Source: Chloroflexota bacterium (GTDB taxonomy: Bacteria; Chloroflexota; Anaerolineae; Aggregatilineales; J027). Taken from it: a stretch of DNA of 64,000 nt. How positions within the stretch are numbered: the first letter of the stretch is position 1; the number at the start of each line of letters is the position of its first letter. The DNA is taken from contig QMIT01000007.1 of assembly GCA_024434115.1 (NCBI GenBank), positions 1 through 64,000 of the forward strand, written 5' to 3'. A program made the position numbers and the translations under genes. Below are positions 52,271 to 60,879 of this stretch, in pieces. The notes under the pieces are model-generated. The model worked only from the letters and a program-made list of their open reading frames with translations, searched no databases and was not told the DNA's origin.

Positions 52271-54463
52271 TTATTGGGAGGTCAATGGGTCAATGTTTAA
52301 CGAAATGGTGGTTTCTGGCGTACCGAGTGCAAGGCCCAACTCCTTGACCGCCACCTGCAAAATCTGTCGAAAATCGGTTTGAATGCTCAGTTTTTGCGAA
52401 ATCTCATTGAGCAGCCGTTCGCGCTCAATTAACTGCTGGCTTTGTTCAAACAACCGCGCATTTTCCGCCGCAATTGCAAACCGCTCCACCAATTCTTCTG
52501 CCGTTTGCAGCATCCCTTGATTAAATTGGCCTGCTTCAACGGTACATTCAATCGCGCCGATGACCTCACCACGCAAAACAACTGGCAAGGCGAAAGCGAT
52601 TTGATTTTCGGTTATTTTGGCTGTCACCGGTTTACGGCGTTGGATGGCCTGCTTTTGCAAAAACGTCCAATCTTTTAATGAAGCGGGTTGTCCCCCGGTG
52701 CTGTAGGCAAGGTCGTGATGCTGCGTGAAATATGCCTGCCACCCTTCATGCGCCACCTGTGGACTTTGAACATCGCCATTTGCGCCATTTAAGGATACCT
52801 CGCCGACTAACAGGCCAAATAAGCCAGTAGCGAGTTCGGTGGTCAGCGCCAAAAAGAAAGTAAAGTCACGTTCAGAAAATGCCTCTGGCGAAACGCTGTG
52901 CATATCTAAAATACCGATGAGTTGGTCGCGTGCAAACATGGGCACAGCCAGTTCAGTGCGGGTATGTCTAAAAATCTCATGCTTGGTATAGATGGGTGCC
53001 TTTTCATAATCCACTACCAAAACCGGACGACCCAACATGGCGGCATGGCCGATGGGAGTCTGATTATCTAGTGCAACACGATAACCCTGTACAAATAGAC
53101 GGCGGCCTTGCTCACCCGTGCCAACCCGCATGACCGCACTGTTGGTAGCCTCGTCTATTAGAAATACTTGGGCATAATCTACATTAGGATAATGTTGGCG
53201 CACCGAGCGCACAAATTCTTCGAGCAAAACATTCGCTTCGGAGACGGTTCGCAGCAAACCAGCCGTATCCGTAAAGAGGCCGACTTGCTTGGATAGCCGG
53301 GCTTGACGAGCTTCGGCATCGGCGACGCTGTTTTGAAAGACAGCAGTCAGGTCTACAAACGAATTATGCACCTGCCCAATTTCATCCGAACGTTTGAGAG
53401 TCGAAAAATCAGGGTCGCGTTCGCTTAGGGCAAATTCGACCATCATGCGGTTTAGGCGCGACAACGGCGGGACAATTTGTTGATAAGTCAACAGTAACCA
53501 CACGGCACTTGGAACAAGCAGCAGCACAATCGCCCCGCCCACCACCAAAGGAATATAAGTGCTTACGAGTGGGTTGACCACTTCGGAAAAACGCATTTCC
53601 GTAACCAGAATCCACGATGTACCCTCCACGCGCTGATACGTACCGATCACATCCGCCCGCAGCAAGGGGCTTTCATAACGTTGGGGGTCAAGCCGGGTAC
53701 TGTTGTCGGACAAAGCCGGATGCCGACGGTAATTCTGGAAAACCAAAACTCCGCGCTCGCTGGTTACGAGCAACTGCCCATTCTCATCCAACAAGAACAG
53801 GTTAGCGTCGGGCATATTTTGGAGGTCGGGTTGTTCGCCAAAGCCGCGCAAGATATTCGGTAGATTGTCCGTCGCTTCACTGTCGAGATTTTGGGTCAGC
53901 ACCACATAGCCAATCTGCTGATTGTCTACCTGAATCGGCACGATAACATCAAGCAGGGGTTCATTAAATGGGCCGGGATAAATTGAGCCGATGGCCGTAT
54001 CGGTGATCTTGCGGCTGATAATTTCTAATGACTTCTGATTGACCTCGATATTGGCTTGGCCCGCCTGTGCAACGGTAATCAGACTGGGGTGCATCAGACG
54101 AATACGCACAAGCGACAAGTTGCTTGACCAAATACGGTCAAGGGTTTGGTTCGCCTGTTGAATGGCGGAGGGGTTGGTACCGTTGATGTCGAGGGCCGCT
54201 TGATAGAGTTCAATATCGAATGGCTGTGTTACTTCACGGGTAGAAGCCGTCGCTAGGTCATCAAGCTGCTGTACAAATGTTTTGGCTTTAACATCAGTAA
54301 CAATTTCAACAGTGTCTTCTGCTTGGTTGGTCTGGGCCTGAAAGCGCAATGTTAGGGCAATAATGCCAATAATAATCAAGGGAATCAAAATGGTCAGCAG
54401 GAAACCGAGGCCAAATTTTGCCCGCAGAGGCCAATCAAAAGGACGGGGTAAATTGCGTTCCAC
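52271..54463 (-). CDS. Cache-HAMP-GAF-GAF sensor protein without a kinase domain
   Basis: The 730-residue protein has a span near 18-40, an extracytoplasmic Cache-like sensor (about 42-305), a second span (310-333), HAMP (335-385) and two GAF-type domains (about 400-565 and 575-700). It then stops. No HisKA, HATPase, GGDEF, EAL or receiver domain is present, although the front half closely resembles that of the giant kinase encoded just downstream. The GTG start at 54463 lies one base after the stop of the upstream gene, with GAGGTG as ribosome site. It probably works through the neighbouring kinase, perhaps as a hetero-oligomer. Confidence 0.88.
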   Translation of the reverse strand: MERNLPRPFDWPLRAKFGLGFLLTILIPLIIIGIIALTLRFQAQTNQAEDTVEIVTDVKAKTFVQQLDDLATASTREVTQPFDIELYQAALDINGTNPSAIQQANQTLDRIWSSNLSLVRIRLMHPSLITVAQAGQANIEVNQKSLEIISRKITDTAIGSIYPGPFNEPLLDVIVPIQVDNQQIGYVVLTQNLDSEATDNLPNILRGFGEQPDLQNMPDANLFLLDENGQLLVTSERGVLVFQNYRRHPALSDNSTRLDPQRYESPLLRADVIGTYQRVEGTSWILVTEMRFSEVVNPLVSTYIPLVVGGAIVLLLVPSAVWLLLTYQQIVPPLSRLNRMMVEFALSERDPDFSTLKRSDEIGQVHNSFVDLTAVFQNSVADAEARQARLSKQVGLFTDTAGLLRTVSEANVLLEEFVRSVRQHYPNVDYAQVFLIDEATNSAVMRVGTGEQGRRLFVQGYRVALDNQTPIGHAAMLGRPVLVVDYEKAPIYTKHEIFRHTRTELAVPMFARDQLIGILDMHSVSPEAFSERDFTFFLALTTELATGLFGLLVGEVSLNGANGDVQSPQVAHEGWQAYFTQHHDLAYSTGGQPASLKDWTFLQKQAIQRRKPVTAKITENQIAFALPVVLRGEVIGAIECTVEAGQFNQGMLQTAEELVERFAIAAENARLFEQSQQLIERERLLNEISQKLSIQTDFRQILQVAVKELGLALGTPETTISLNIDPLTSQ

Positions 54464-54464
54464 G

Positions 54465-56147
54465 TTAATTCACCTCTACTTCAACACCGGGTGGGGCTTC
54501 AACCTCGGTGGGTACACCCAGTCGGACAAGTGTTTGGTCAGTACCGAGCGAACGATTAAACACTTGTGAGGTCACGTTCACCAAACGGGCCAGATTACGC
54601 GCATCCTGCAATTCTGCCGCGACCTGACTCACAAGCTGTTCACGCACCGCCACCCGCTGAACTTCATCAAATAAGCGAATATTTTCGAGGGCCAGTGCCA
54701 AACGGTTGGTCACCTCTTTGACAAATTCAACGGTTTGGTTTGACCACCCCTCGCCATTGTTTTCAAAAATAACTTCCCCAATTGGTTGAGAACCCACCAT
54801 CAGCGGGATCATCATACGTTGCCCATCGTCGGTCTGATCTAGCCGAGGAGCATCCGGCAGGGTGGTAGTTGCAGGTTGCCAACGCCGTAATGTGCCTTTA
54901 TCCCACTGAAAAGCGGTGAGGCGTCCACTTTGAGAGAGGTACGACCCCCACGCTATCCCGACATTTTCTTGGCTCATGCGGCTGACTTCGGCCTGATAGC
55001 GCCGTGATGAGACATTGACCGCATCCATTTCTTGGCGAAGTTGCTCAAAATCTGTCCCCAATGTTTCACGTTGGAGGGCCGTCGCCAGTTGATAGGCCGC
55101 CGCTTGATAAAGTTCGACCTCCCCATGTGTCGGAATGACATTACTTGAAAGCTGTAAATCCAGCACCCCGATACATTGACCGTCGCTGGTCAAAAGTGGG
55201 AAAGCCAATTCACTGTTGGTGGAGGGCAAAAATGCCTCGCGCTGGGGTACGGACACATTTCGGCTAAGATTCACCGCCGATTTGCGCCGATAGGCTTGGG
55301 CAGGGCCGCTGGGGTTATCAAGGTCAATACGATAGGCCTCCCGTAGCAACCGCTGACCACTGAGGCCAGTCGCGGCAATCAGCACAAGGCGAGGTGTTTC
55401 GCCCTGCAAACGATAGATCAGCACATGGTCAACTTTTAATTCGACGCGCATGAGATCGGCAACGGCTTGGAGGGATTGCGAGACTAAGCGTTTTTCATTT
55501 AGCTCCGCACTAACCTTTGCCAAGCCGATAATGGACTGTTGAACGTCATCATAACGCTTCACGAATTGGGCAATATAGTCGAGAAACTGATAGATTAGCA
55601 CTGCGGCAAGTATCAGCGAGGGATAAAAAACAGTGGCGATATTGCCCGCTAATTCACGTGAGGGAATCGGTGATTCAAATGAATTTGAACTGGTCTGAAA
55701 GGCCAAGGTGGTAATCGCCACACCAGCAAAAAACAACATTGACAGCACCAGACCCCGGAGACCAATCAACAGGCTCGCGGTGAGGATAGGTACAATAAAC
55801 AGCAAAATCATGATACTGTCGGCACGATAATCAAGCACAAAAGTCGTAAAATAGGTGATGGCAATCGCCAGCGTCATGGCGTAAGCCGCAGTGGACAAGC
55901 GACCAATCTGCACCAACCACCCGATGCCAACCATCACAGCCGTAACGGGCAGTAACAGCAAAGTATAGCCGGTTGGGATGACTGCACTACCCGCAAGGTC
56001 TTGGACGGCCAAAACCAAAATGGTGGCGGTAAGCAAAATAGCGATTACTACACTCAGCAGCAAGATCGTGCGGGCACGACGCAGGTCGTCAGGGGATGTG
56101 TAGGGGTATCGGACTTGGAATAGGTTGGAGATAAAATTTATGCGCAT
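54465..56147 (-). CDS. Multi-span membrane protein with two GAF domains, no output domain
   Basis: The 560-residue protein has six or seven membrane spans in its first ~195 residues, a MASE-like arrangement. One clear GAF domain follows (about 220-375) with LPSTNSELAFPLL and IGVLDLQLS. A second, less clear GAF lies at about 395-500, with MMIPLMVGSQPIGEV. No kinase or other output domain follows. The ATG at 56147 shares a base with the stop of the preceding gene (TAATG), which I prefer to an ATG 15 bases upstream lying inside that gene. It is coupled on both sides within the sensor operon. Confidence 0.87.
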   Translation of the reverse strand: MRINFISNLFQVRYPYTSPDDLRRARTILLLSVVIAILLTATILVLAVQDLAGSAVIPTGYTLLLLPVTAVMVGIGWLVQIGRLSTAAYAMTLAIAITYFTTFVLDYRADSIMILLFIVPILTASLLIGLRGLVLSMLFFAGVAITTLAFQTSSNSFESPIPSRELAGNIATVFYPSLILAAVLIYQFLDYIAQFVKRYDDVQQSIIGLAKVSAELNEKRLVSQSLQAVADLMRVELKVDHVLIYRLQGETPRLVLIAATGLSGQRLLREAYRIDLDNPSGPAQAYRRKSAVNLSRNVSVPQREAFLPSTNSELAFPLLTSDGQCIGVLDLQLSSNVIPTHGEVELYQAAAYQLATALQRETLGTDFEQLRQEMDAVNVSSRRYQAEVSRMSQENVGIAWGSYLSQSGRLTAFQWDKGTLRRWQPATTTLPDAPRLDQTDDGQRMMIPLMVGSQPIGEVIFENNGEGWSNQTVEFVKEVTNRLALALENIRLFDEVQRVAVREQLVSQVAAELQDARNLARLVNVTSQVFNRSLGTDQTLVRLGVPTEVEAPPGVEVEVN

Positions 56148-57256
56148 TACATTTCTACCCATTCATCATCATTGGCTGGCATGTGGACGGGCGAAGACTG
56201 CTCTAGGGACTCATCGGTCACTGATGGCACAATCCGAATATATCCCCGGTCAGCCCCCAAAATACGGCTTAATTCAGCCAATGATGTACTTAAAATAGTT
56301 TCGACATCAGAAATCCCCTGAAATTTGGCCGTGATGGAATTGATAAAAGATTGATAGCGGGCGTTACGCTGCGCTTCTTCAAATAATTGAGCATTTTGGA
56401 TGCTGACGGCAATTTGGGCTGCAATCGCGGTCAAAATCTCGATCTCGGCTGCCGTGAAATGATGGACTTGGGTCAGTGCGTCCAACCCCAATGAACCTAA
56501 AAATTGATTTTGGACGAACAGTGGCAAAATCATGACGGACTTGATACCAAAGGCCATCAGAGTCTCGCGGTTCGGCCCCAATTCCTCAACCGCCTCCGCC
56601 ACACTGTCAATGACAAACGGGGCAAGGGTTTCTTTTTGTTTTTCATAGACCACATAGCCCGCTAATTGAATTTTTTGTCCAATCGCGCCAGTAATAGGAT
56701 ATTCCGCCAAAACGGTGCCATAGTCTGGGGCATGATCGTTAATCACAATGCCCACATGGTCAATCCCCTGAAGCGCCTCGACAATACTTTGACAGGCTGC
56801 CACCAACACCGCTTCACTGGCAAGTTCGGCGCTCACTCGTTGGGCTACCTGAGAAAGCCCTTCATAGAGTTCAAGGCGTTCGCTCAAAAACGAATCCGTA
56901 TGTGTCTGGCTGGTAATGGTTTGTTGAAGCTGCCACTGTTGGGTCACGATTTGTGCCCATAGTTGGCCTGCTTCCCAAAACGATTCTGGATGCTGTCCAG
57001 AGAGGGTTAGTTCTAGGACATAGCTACCAATGGGCAAAGACCAAATTTCACCATTGGAGCGAACAGAGCGAGTGGCAGAAAATACCGAGGATGTTTGAGA
57101 AATCAAACGGTGGCTAGTGAAGGAAAGCCATTCAGCTTCAGCAGCCCGGAAAGCAGTTTCGATAAACTGTTCCAGACTGCTCACCTGCGCTGCTTGGGAA
57201 GGTAAATCGCGGATAATGGTTCTAAGAGAAGCCAAATAAGCCAGCGCATCTTGCAT
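56147..57256 (-). CDS. Soluble GAF-domain protein
   Basis: The 369-residue cytoplasmic protein has no hydrophobic span. The central part (about 130-300) is a GAF domain, with LVAACQSIVEALQGIDHVGIV at its start and MILPLFVQNQFLGSLGLD near 238-255. The N-terminal 110 residues may form a degenerate second GAF, and the C-terminal ~60 begin another helix-strand unit that is cut short. No output domain is present. It lies 93 nt after a receiver gene and overlaps the next sensor gene by 1 nt. Confidence 0.82.
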   Translation of the reverse strand: MQDALAYLASLRTIIRDLPSQAAQVSSLEQFIETAFRAAEAEWLSFTSHRLISQTSSVFSATRSVRSNGEIWSLPIGSYVLELTLSGQHPESFWEAGQLWAQIVTQQWQLQQTITSQTHTDSFLSERLELYEGLSQVAQRVSAELASEAVLVAACQSIVEALQGIDHVGIVINDHAPDYGTVLAEYPITGAIGQKIQLAGYVVYEKQKETLAPFVIDSVAEAVEELGPNRETLMAFGIKSVMILPLFVQNQFLGSLGLDALTQVHHFTAAEIEILTAIAAQIAVSIQNAQLFEEAQRNARYQSFINSITAKFQGISDVETILSTSLAELSRILGADRGYIRIVPSVTDESLEQSSPVHMPANDDEWVEM

Positions 57257-57349
57257 ACGAGTTTCACCGTTTCAAACCGACTGAGTTCTCCTCAATAGGC
57301 TGTCTAATAGGATGAGGAAAAGTATTTAAAGGATTCTAGCAATAACACT

Positions 57350-57781
57350 TTATTTCCATTCCCATACCTGTTCCCCTTGTAACAGACGTTCAATCTGATA
57401 CGGGAAACGGTCAGGGTCTAGTGGTTTACCCAAAAAGCCATCAAAACCGGCTTCTTTGGCCTTGCGCATTTGTTCTTCATTCGCCTCGGCGGTTACGGCA
57501 ACGACGACGGTATCACGCAGGCGTTCATGAGCACGAACCTTTTGCAGCGCTTGGTAGCCATCTTCATAGGGGAGTCGAATGTCCATCAAAATAAGATCAA
57601 TGCGGGGCAGCGTATCGGCAAACTGAACGACCTGCCACCCAGATGTCTTCCACTCGCAGCGTTGGACTCCCATAAAAGCCAACATACGGGCGATCAACAC
57701 AAAATTCGGCACATTATCTTCTACCACCAGCACATGCGCTTCGCCGGGGTCAACTGAAGTGCGGTGTCTCGCATCGGTCAT
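57350..57781 (-). CDS. Stand-alone response-regulator receiver protein
   Basis: A single 143-residue receiver domain with acidic residues in VVEDNVPN, phospho-acceptor Asp in LILMDIRLPYEDG (near residue 69), the Thr of VAVTAEANEEQ and Lys in LGKPLDPDRFP. No DNA-binding or enzyme domain follows, so it resembles DivK- or Spo0F-like carriers. The first base of its ATG lies within the upstream receiver gene, giving a 4-nt overlap. Confidence 0.93.
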   Translation of the reverse strand: MTDARHRTSVDPGEAHVLVVEDNVPNFVLIARMLAFMGVQRCEWKTSGWQVVQFADTLPRIDLILMDIRLPYEDGYQALQKVRAHERLRDTVVVAVTAEANEEQMRKAKEAGFDGFLGKPLDPDRFPYQIERLLQGEQVWEWK

Positions 57782-58158
57782 ACGCTTTTTCGGCTCCTCA
57801 AATAGTGAAGAATCTGGTCTGAAAAGCGGTCAATATCTATTGGTTTAATTATATAGCCATCACAGCCAGCCTCAAGTGTTATGTCCAAGTCAGACTGCAT
57901 GGCATTGGCTGTTAGGGCCACTACCGGAATCCGCTGTAGGGCCGAACTTTCACGGATCATGCGGGTGGCGGTCAAGCCGTTGATATTCGGCATACTAATA
58001 TCCATCAAGATTAAATCTGGTGGATTTTTTAAGGCCAATTGAATCCCCAACTCTGCATTATCGGCCTCCTCAAATTCATAGCCTTCTGCCAAGAGAATCC
58101 GACCCACCAACAACCGATTTTCAAAATTGTCTTCGATGTACAAAATACGCGCTGGCAT
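57778..58158 (-). CDS. Stand-alone response-regulator receiver protein, first gene of the sensor operon
   Basis: A single receiver domain of 126 residues: ILYIEDNFENR with the acidic pair, LILMDISMPNING with the phospho-acceptor Asp near residue 53, VALTANAM and IIKPIDIDRF with the Lys. I chose the ATG at 58158, about 10 nt after GGGGAG. An 18-residue extension from 58212 does not match receiver N-termini. It is the first gene of a minus-strand run that continues with only small gaps to 40733. Confidence 0.92.
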   Translation of the reverse strand: MPARILYIEDNFENRLLVGRILLAEGYEFEEADNAELGIQLALKNPPDLILMDISMPNINGLTATRMIRESSALQRIPVVALTANAMQSDLDITLEAGCDGYIIKPIDIDRFSDQILHYLRSRKSV

Positions 58159-58235
58159 TAGGTCAGAACTCCCCAGCTTGAGTACCCTATCGCAATAGAT
58201 CGAGATGAACAATCGTCGTAGAATTAGTTTAACAT

Positions 58236-58307
58236 AAATTTTCTATTGTGTCTGTCTTAAATCTACCGAACTTCTGGCGATTTGCCAAACGGACACAATA
58301 GAAATTT
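58236..58307. repeat. Long inverted repeat between the transglutaminase and receiver genes
   Basis: TTTCTATTGTGTC (58240-58252) is exactly complementary to GACACAATAGAAA (58292-58304). With one bulged base the arms extend to about 17-18 bp (58236-58254 and 58290-58307). The loop holds a second small hairpin, TGGC and GCCA around GATTT. It may terminate the transglutaminase transcript, which ends 20 nt away, or bind a regulator of the sensor operon, whose first start lies about 80 nt away. Confidence 0.75.
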
Positions 58308-58326
58308 CACGGGAAATTCATGGGTG

Positions 58327-60858
58327 TTAGCTGCGGCGTAACCAACGATGCAGTTTTTCGCGGATAAACGCCACACGGGCCTTTGTCCATGCGATGCTGG
58401 CAACATGTTCGGCCTCACGCTGGGCATCGTGGTCGGCAGCGGGTGGCGCAAAACGGTCATGAATGTAAAGATGGGTAATGTCGGTGATGGGGTGCTGACC
58501 TTCTGGCACTTCGTCCACAAAGACCTGACGGCGTTCTTCGGGAGTCATACGATTGTGTACCCCAACCCCAAGCCAGTTGCCATAAATGCCTAAACGCGCA
58601 TAGGCTTTTTGCACCGGATTTAAGCCACCCAAGCCGCGATGTTCCACCCACCAAATGATGAAGACAACCATCAGCACGATCAATAGCAAGGTCGCCAAAA
58701 TGATCCCCAAAATGGTCAGGACCACACGCCAGAATCCACCCCCACTGTCGGTCTCAAGGCTTGTGGCCTGTGGCTCTGGGGGGATGGGGGTCGCCGTCGG
58801 GGTCAAGGTTGGCGTAAACGTTGGCGTCGGGGTCAAGGTCGGGGTGACGGTAGGTGTCACATTCGGCGGTAGGGTCGGTGATTGGGTCGGCGTGGGTGAG
58901 GGCGTGGGTGAATTTTGCTGAGGCGGAGGCAGCGTATTGGTTGGCAGCGACGTTGGGGTGCTGGTGGGCATGGGGGTAATCGTCGGGAAGGTGCTGTTAA
59001 AGCTGACATCACCGGGACGATTTAGCGGCAGTTCGTCGGCAGTGGGTTCAAATTCGACCCAACCAAAGCCGGGGAAAAAGACCTCCACCCACGTATGGGC
59101 ATCGTTTTCACGCACCAGATAACTGCCATCGTTGGGACTGTACGTCCCCTCGGCAAAACCAGCCGCCATACGCGACGGAATGCCCTGTGAACGCAACATC
59201 ATCACCATTGCTGAGGAGTAATAATTGCAATATCCCTCGCGGATATCGAAGATAAACCAGTCAATCGGGTCAACATTACTGGGCGGTGTCGGGATTTTCT
59301 CGTTATACAAGATATTGGCCCGCAGCCATTGTTCAACGGCTTTGGCTTTGTCATAGGGCGTGACAGCCCCGCTTTGCGAAATAATTTGTTCGGTTAGGCT
59401 GCGTAATTCGCCAGAAATTGAACCACCCCCCTGTAAATAGGTACGGGTAATCCATTCAGGATAAACGTTGCCAGCGGGCCGTAATTCATCAGCCGAGGCG
59501 ACACTGATGGACGAGGTTACGGTGTAATCATCGCCTTCACGCAGAGGATCACGGGCGCGGATAATCGCCACGTCTACCTCTTGATTGCGCCGTACACATT
59601 CCGGGCCGCCTTCGGGGACACAGTTGAGTTCTGCATCTACCCCTAAGCCCATCTCACGTGGTTGAGGGGCAGCATAAATCAGGGATGAGGCGCTGATAAA
59701 CATTTCGACATTTTGGACAAGGTCACGCCGACCCGCATAATCACCGAGGTTAAAGCTCATGCCGGGGCTGTCTTTATAGGCCCGCACCGAACGATTATGT
59801 GTCCATGTGCCATTTTGATAGGTGTCAAAAACGGTTGAGCGCCAATAGAGCCGCAAATCACTGGTATTGCCCTCAACGGCGATTCGCATGACTTCCCTGT
59901 CACTTAACTGCACGGGGCCAGTCAGGTCAAGCCGATCTCCACCGTAATAATCGGCAGTGGCAATACCCGGCCCTTCGAGTGAGGAAAACAAGCGTGCAAA
60001 GAGGTCGTTAATTTTCGCCAATGGGTCGTTGCCCAAAAACTCCTTGATTTCGTCCCAATAGCCGTCGCCATCTTGGATGGGCAGGGCCAGTCCAAACAGG
60101 ACGGCTATGATGGTCATTGCCATGCCTAAGCGCAAAAAGTTGGTACGGAGATTGCGGGGATACTTGACACGCAGGCGATACCACTGATATTCCCGCGCTT
60201 CGATATTGACTTGAATGGTCAGCGGTAGGGCACACAGCAAAAAACCCAGCAGAAATAGTTCGAGCCGAGCGTTGCCCGAATAGGACATAATGATCGTAAT
60301 CAGCACGAACCCCGGCGGCAAAATCGCCAACCAGACCCGATTGAGTCGAATCAACTGCCAGATGGCATTATGCGCCAAAAACCAAAACAGCACGGCCAGA
60401 AAAATAACAAAGACCAGATTATCCGTGCCGACCCCGTTGTTGCTGACCGTCTCTCCCCAACGTGACAAGCGATCACCCAGTTCCTCCAAACGTCCCTGAA
60501 TGGTAAATGGGCCGGGGAGCGACAAGGTGTAGACAATCGTGATGGTGGCAAAACCATAGATACCACTCAAAACCAGTGCCAGCAGTTCAGAATAGTAGCT
60601 ACGGGCCAGCAGAAAACTCAATAGGACACTGATGGTGATGACAGGGTAAAGTGTGCCAAGACCATCGGCCCAATCGGCTGTATTTAAGGCAAAGGCAGGC
60701 ATCCACAAGAGCGCATTCACCAAAAATAGGGTCAGCATATCCCCACGTGTAAAGGTGCGCCGCCATGCCTGCACGATGGCCTGTTGAATGCGATTAGGCC
60801 GTCGCTGCGGTTGACGATCGGGTAATGGAGTAGATCGGCGAGATTGTGGATAAGCCAT
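58327..60858 (-). CDS. Membrane protein with transglutaminase-like domain
   Basis: The 843-residue protein has about seven membrane spans in its first 260 residues (TgpA-like N-terminus) and an extracytoplasmic transglutaminase-like domain (about 500-605). Cys544 lies in REGYCNYYSSAM, His588 in NDAHTWVEVFFPGFGW, and an acidic residue comes in WVEFEPT. A linker of about 75 residues rich in Thr and Pro repeats precedes one more span (about 698-720) and a cytoplasmic DUF4129-like tail. TgpA-type proteins are cysteine proteases or transglutaminases of unknown substrate. It follows the next gene by 21 nt in the same direction and is probably cotranscribed. Confidence 0.92.
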   Translation of the reverse strand: MAYPQSRRSTPLPDRQPQRRPNRIQQAIVQAWRRTFTRGDMLTLFLVNALLWMPAFALNTADWADGLGTLYPVITISVLLSFLLARSYYSELLALVLSGIYGFATITIVYTLSLPGPFTIQGRLEELGDRLSRWGETVSNNGVGTDNLVFVIFLAVLFWFLAHNAIWQLIRLNRVWLAILPPGFVLITIIMSYSGNARLELFLLGFLLCALPLTIQVNIEAREYQWYRLRVKYPRNLRTNFLRLGMAMTIIAVLFGLALPIQDGDGYWDEIKEFLGNDPLAKINDLFARLFSSLEGPGIATADYYGGDRLDLTGPVQLSDREVMRIAVEGNTSDLRLYWRSTVFDTYQNGTWTHNRSVRAYKDSPGMSFNLGDYAGRRDLVQNVEMFISASSLIYAAPQPREMGLGVDAELNCVPEGGPECVRRNQEVDVAIIRARDPLREGDDYTVTSSISVASADELRPAGNVYPEWITRTYLQGGGSISGELRSLTEQIISQSGAVTPYDKAKAVEQWLRANILYNEKIPTPPSNVDPIDWFIFDIREGYCNYYSSAMVMMLRSQGIPSRMAAGFAEGTYSPNDGSYLVRENDAHTWVEVFFPGFGWVEFEPTADELPLNRPGDVSFNSTFPTITPMPTSTPTSLPTNTLPPPQQNSPTPSPTPTQSPTLPPNVTPTVTPTLTPTPTFTPTLTPTATPIPPEPQATSLETDSGGGFWRVVLTILGIILATLLLIVLMVVFIIWWVEHRGLGGLNPVQKAYARLGIYGNWLGVGVHNRMTPEERRQVFVDEVPEGQHPITDITHLYIHDRFAPPAADHDAQREAEHVASIAWTKARVAFIREKLHRWLRRS

Positions 60859-60879
60859 ATGACGTTAAATCAATACCCT

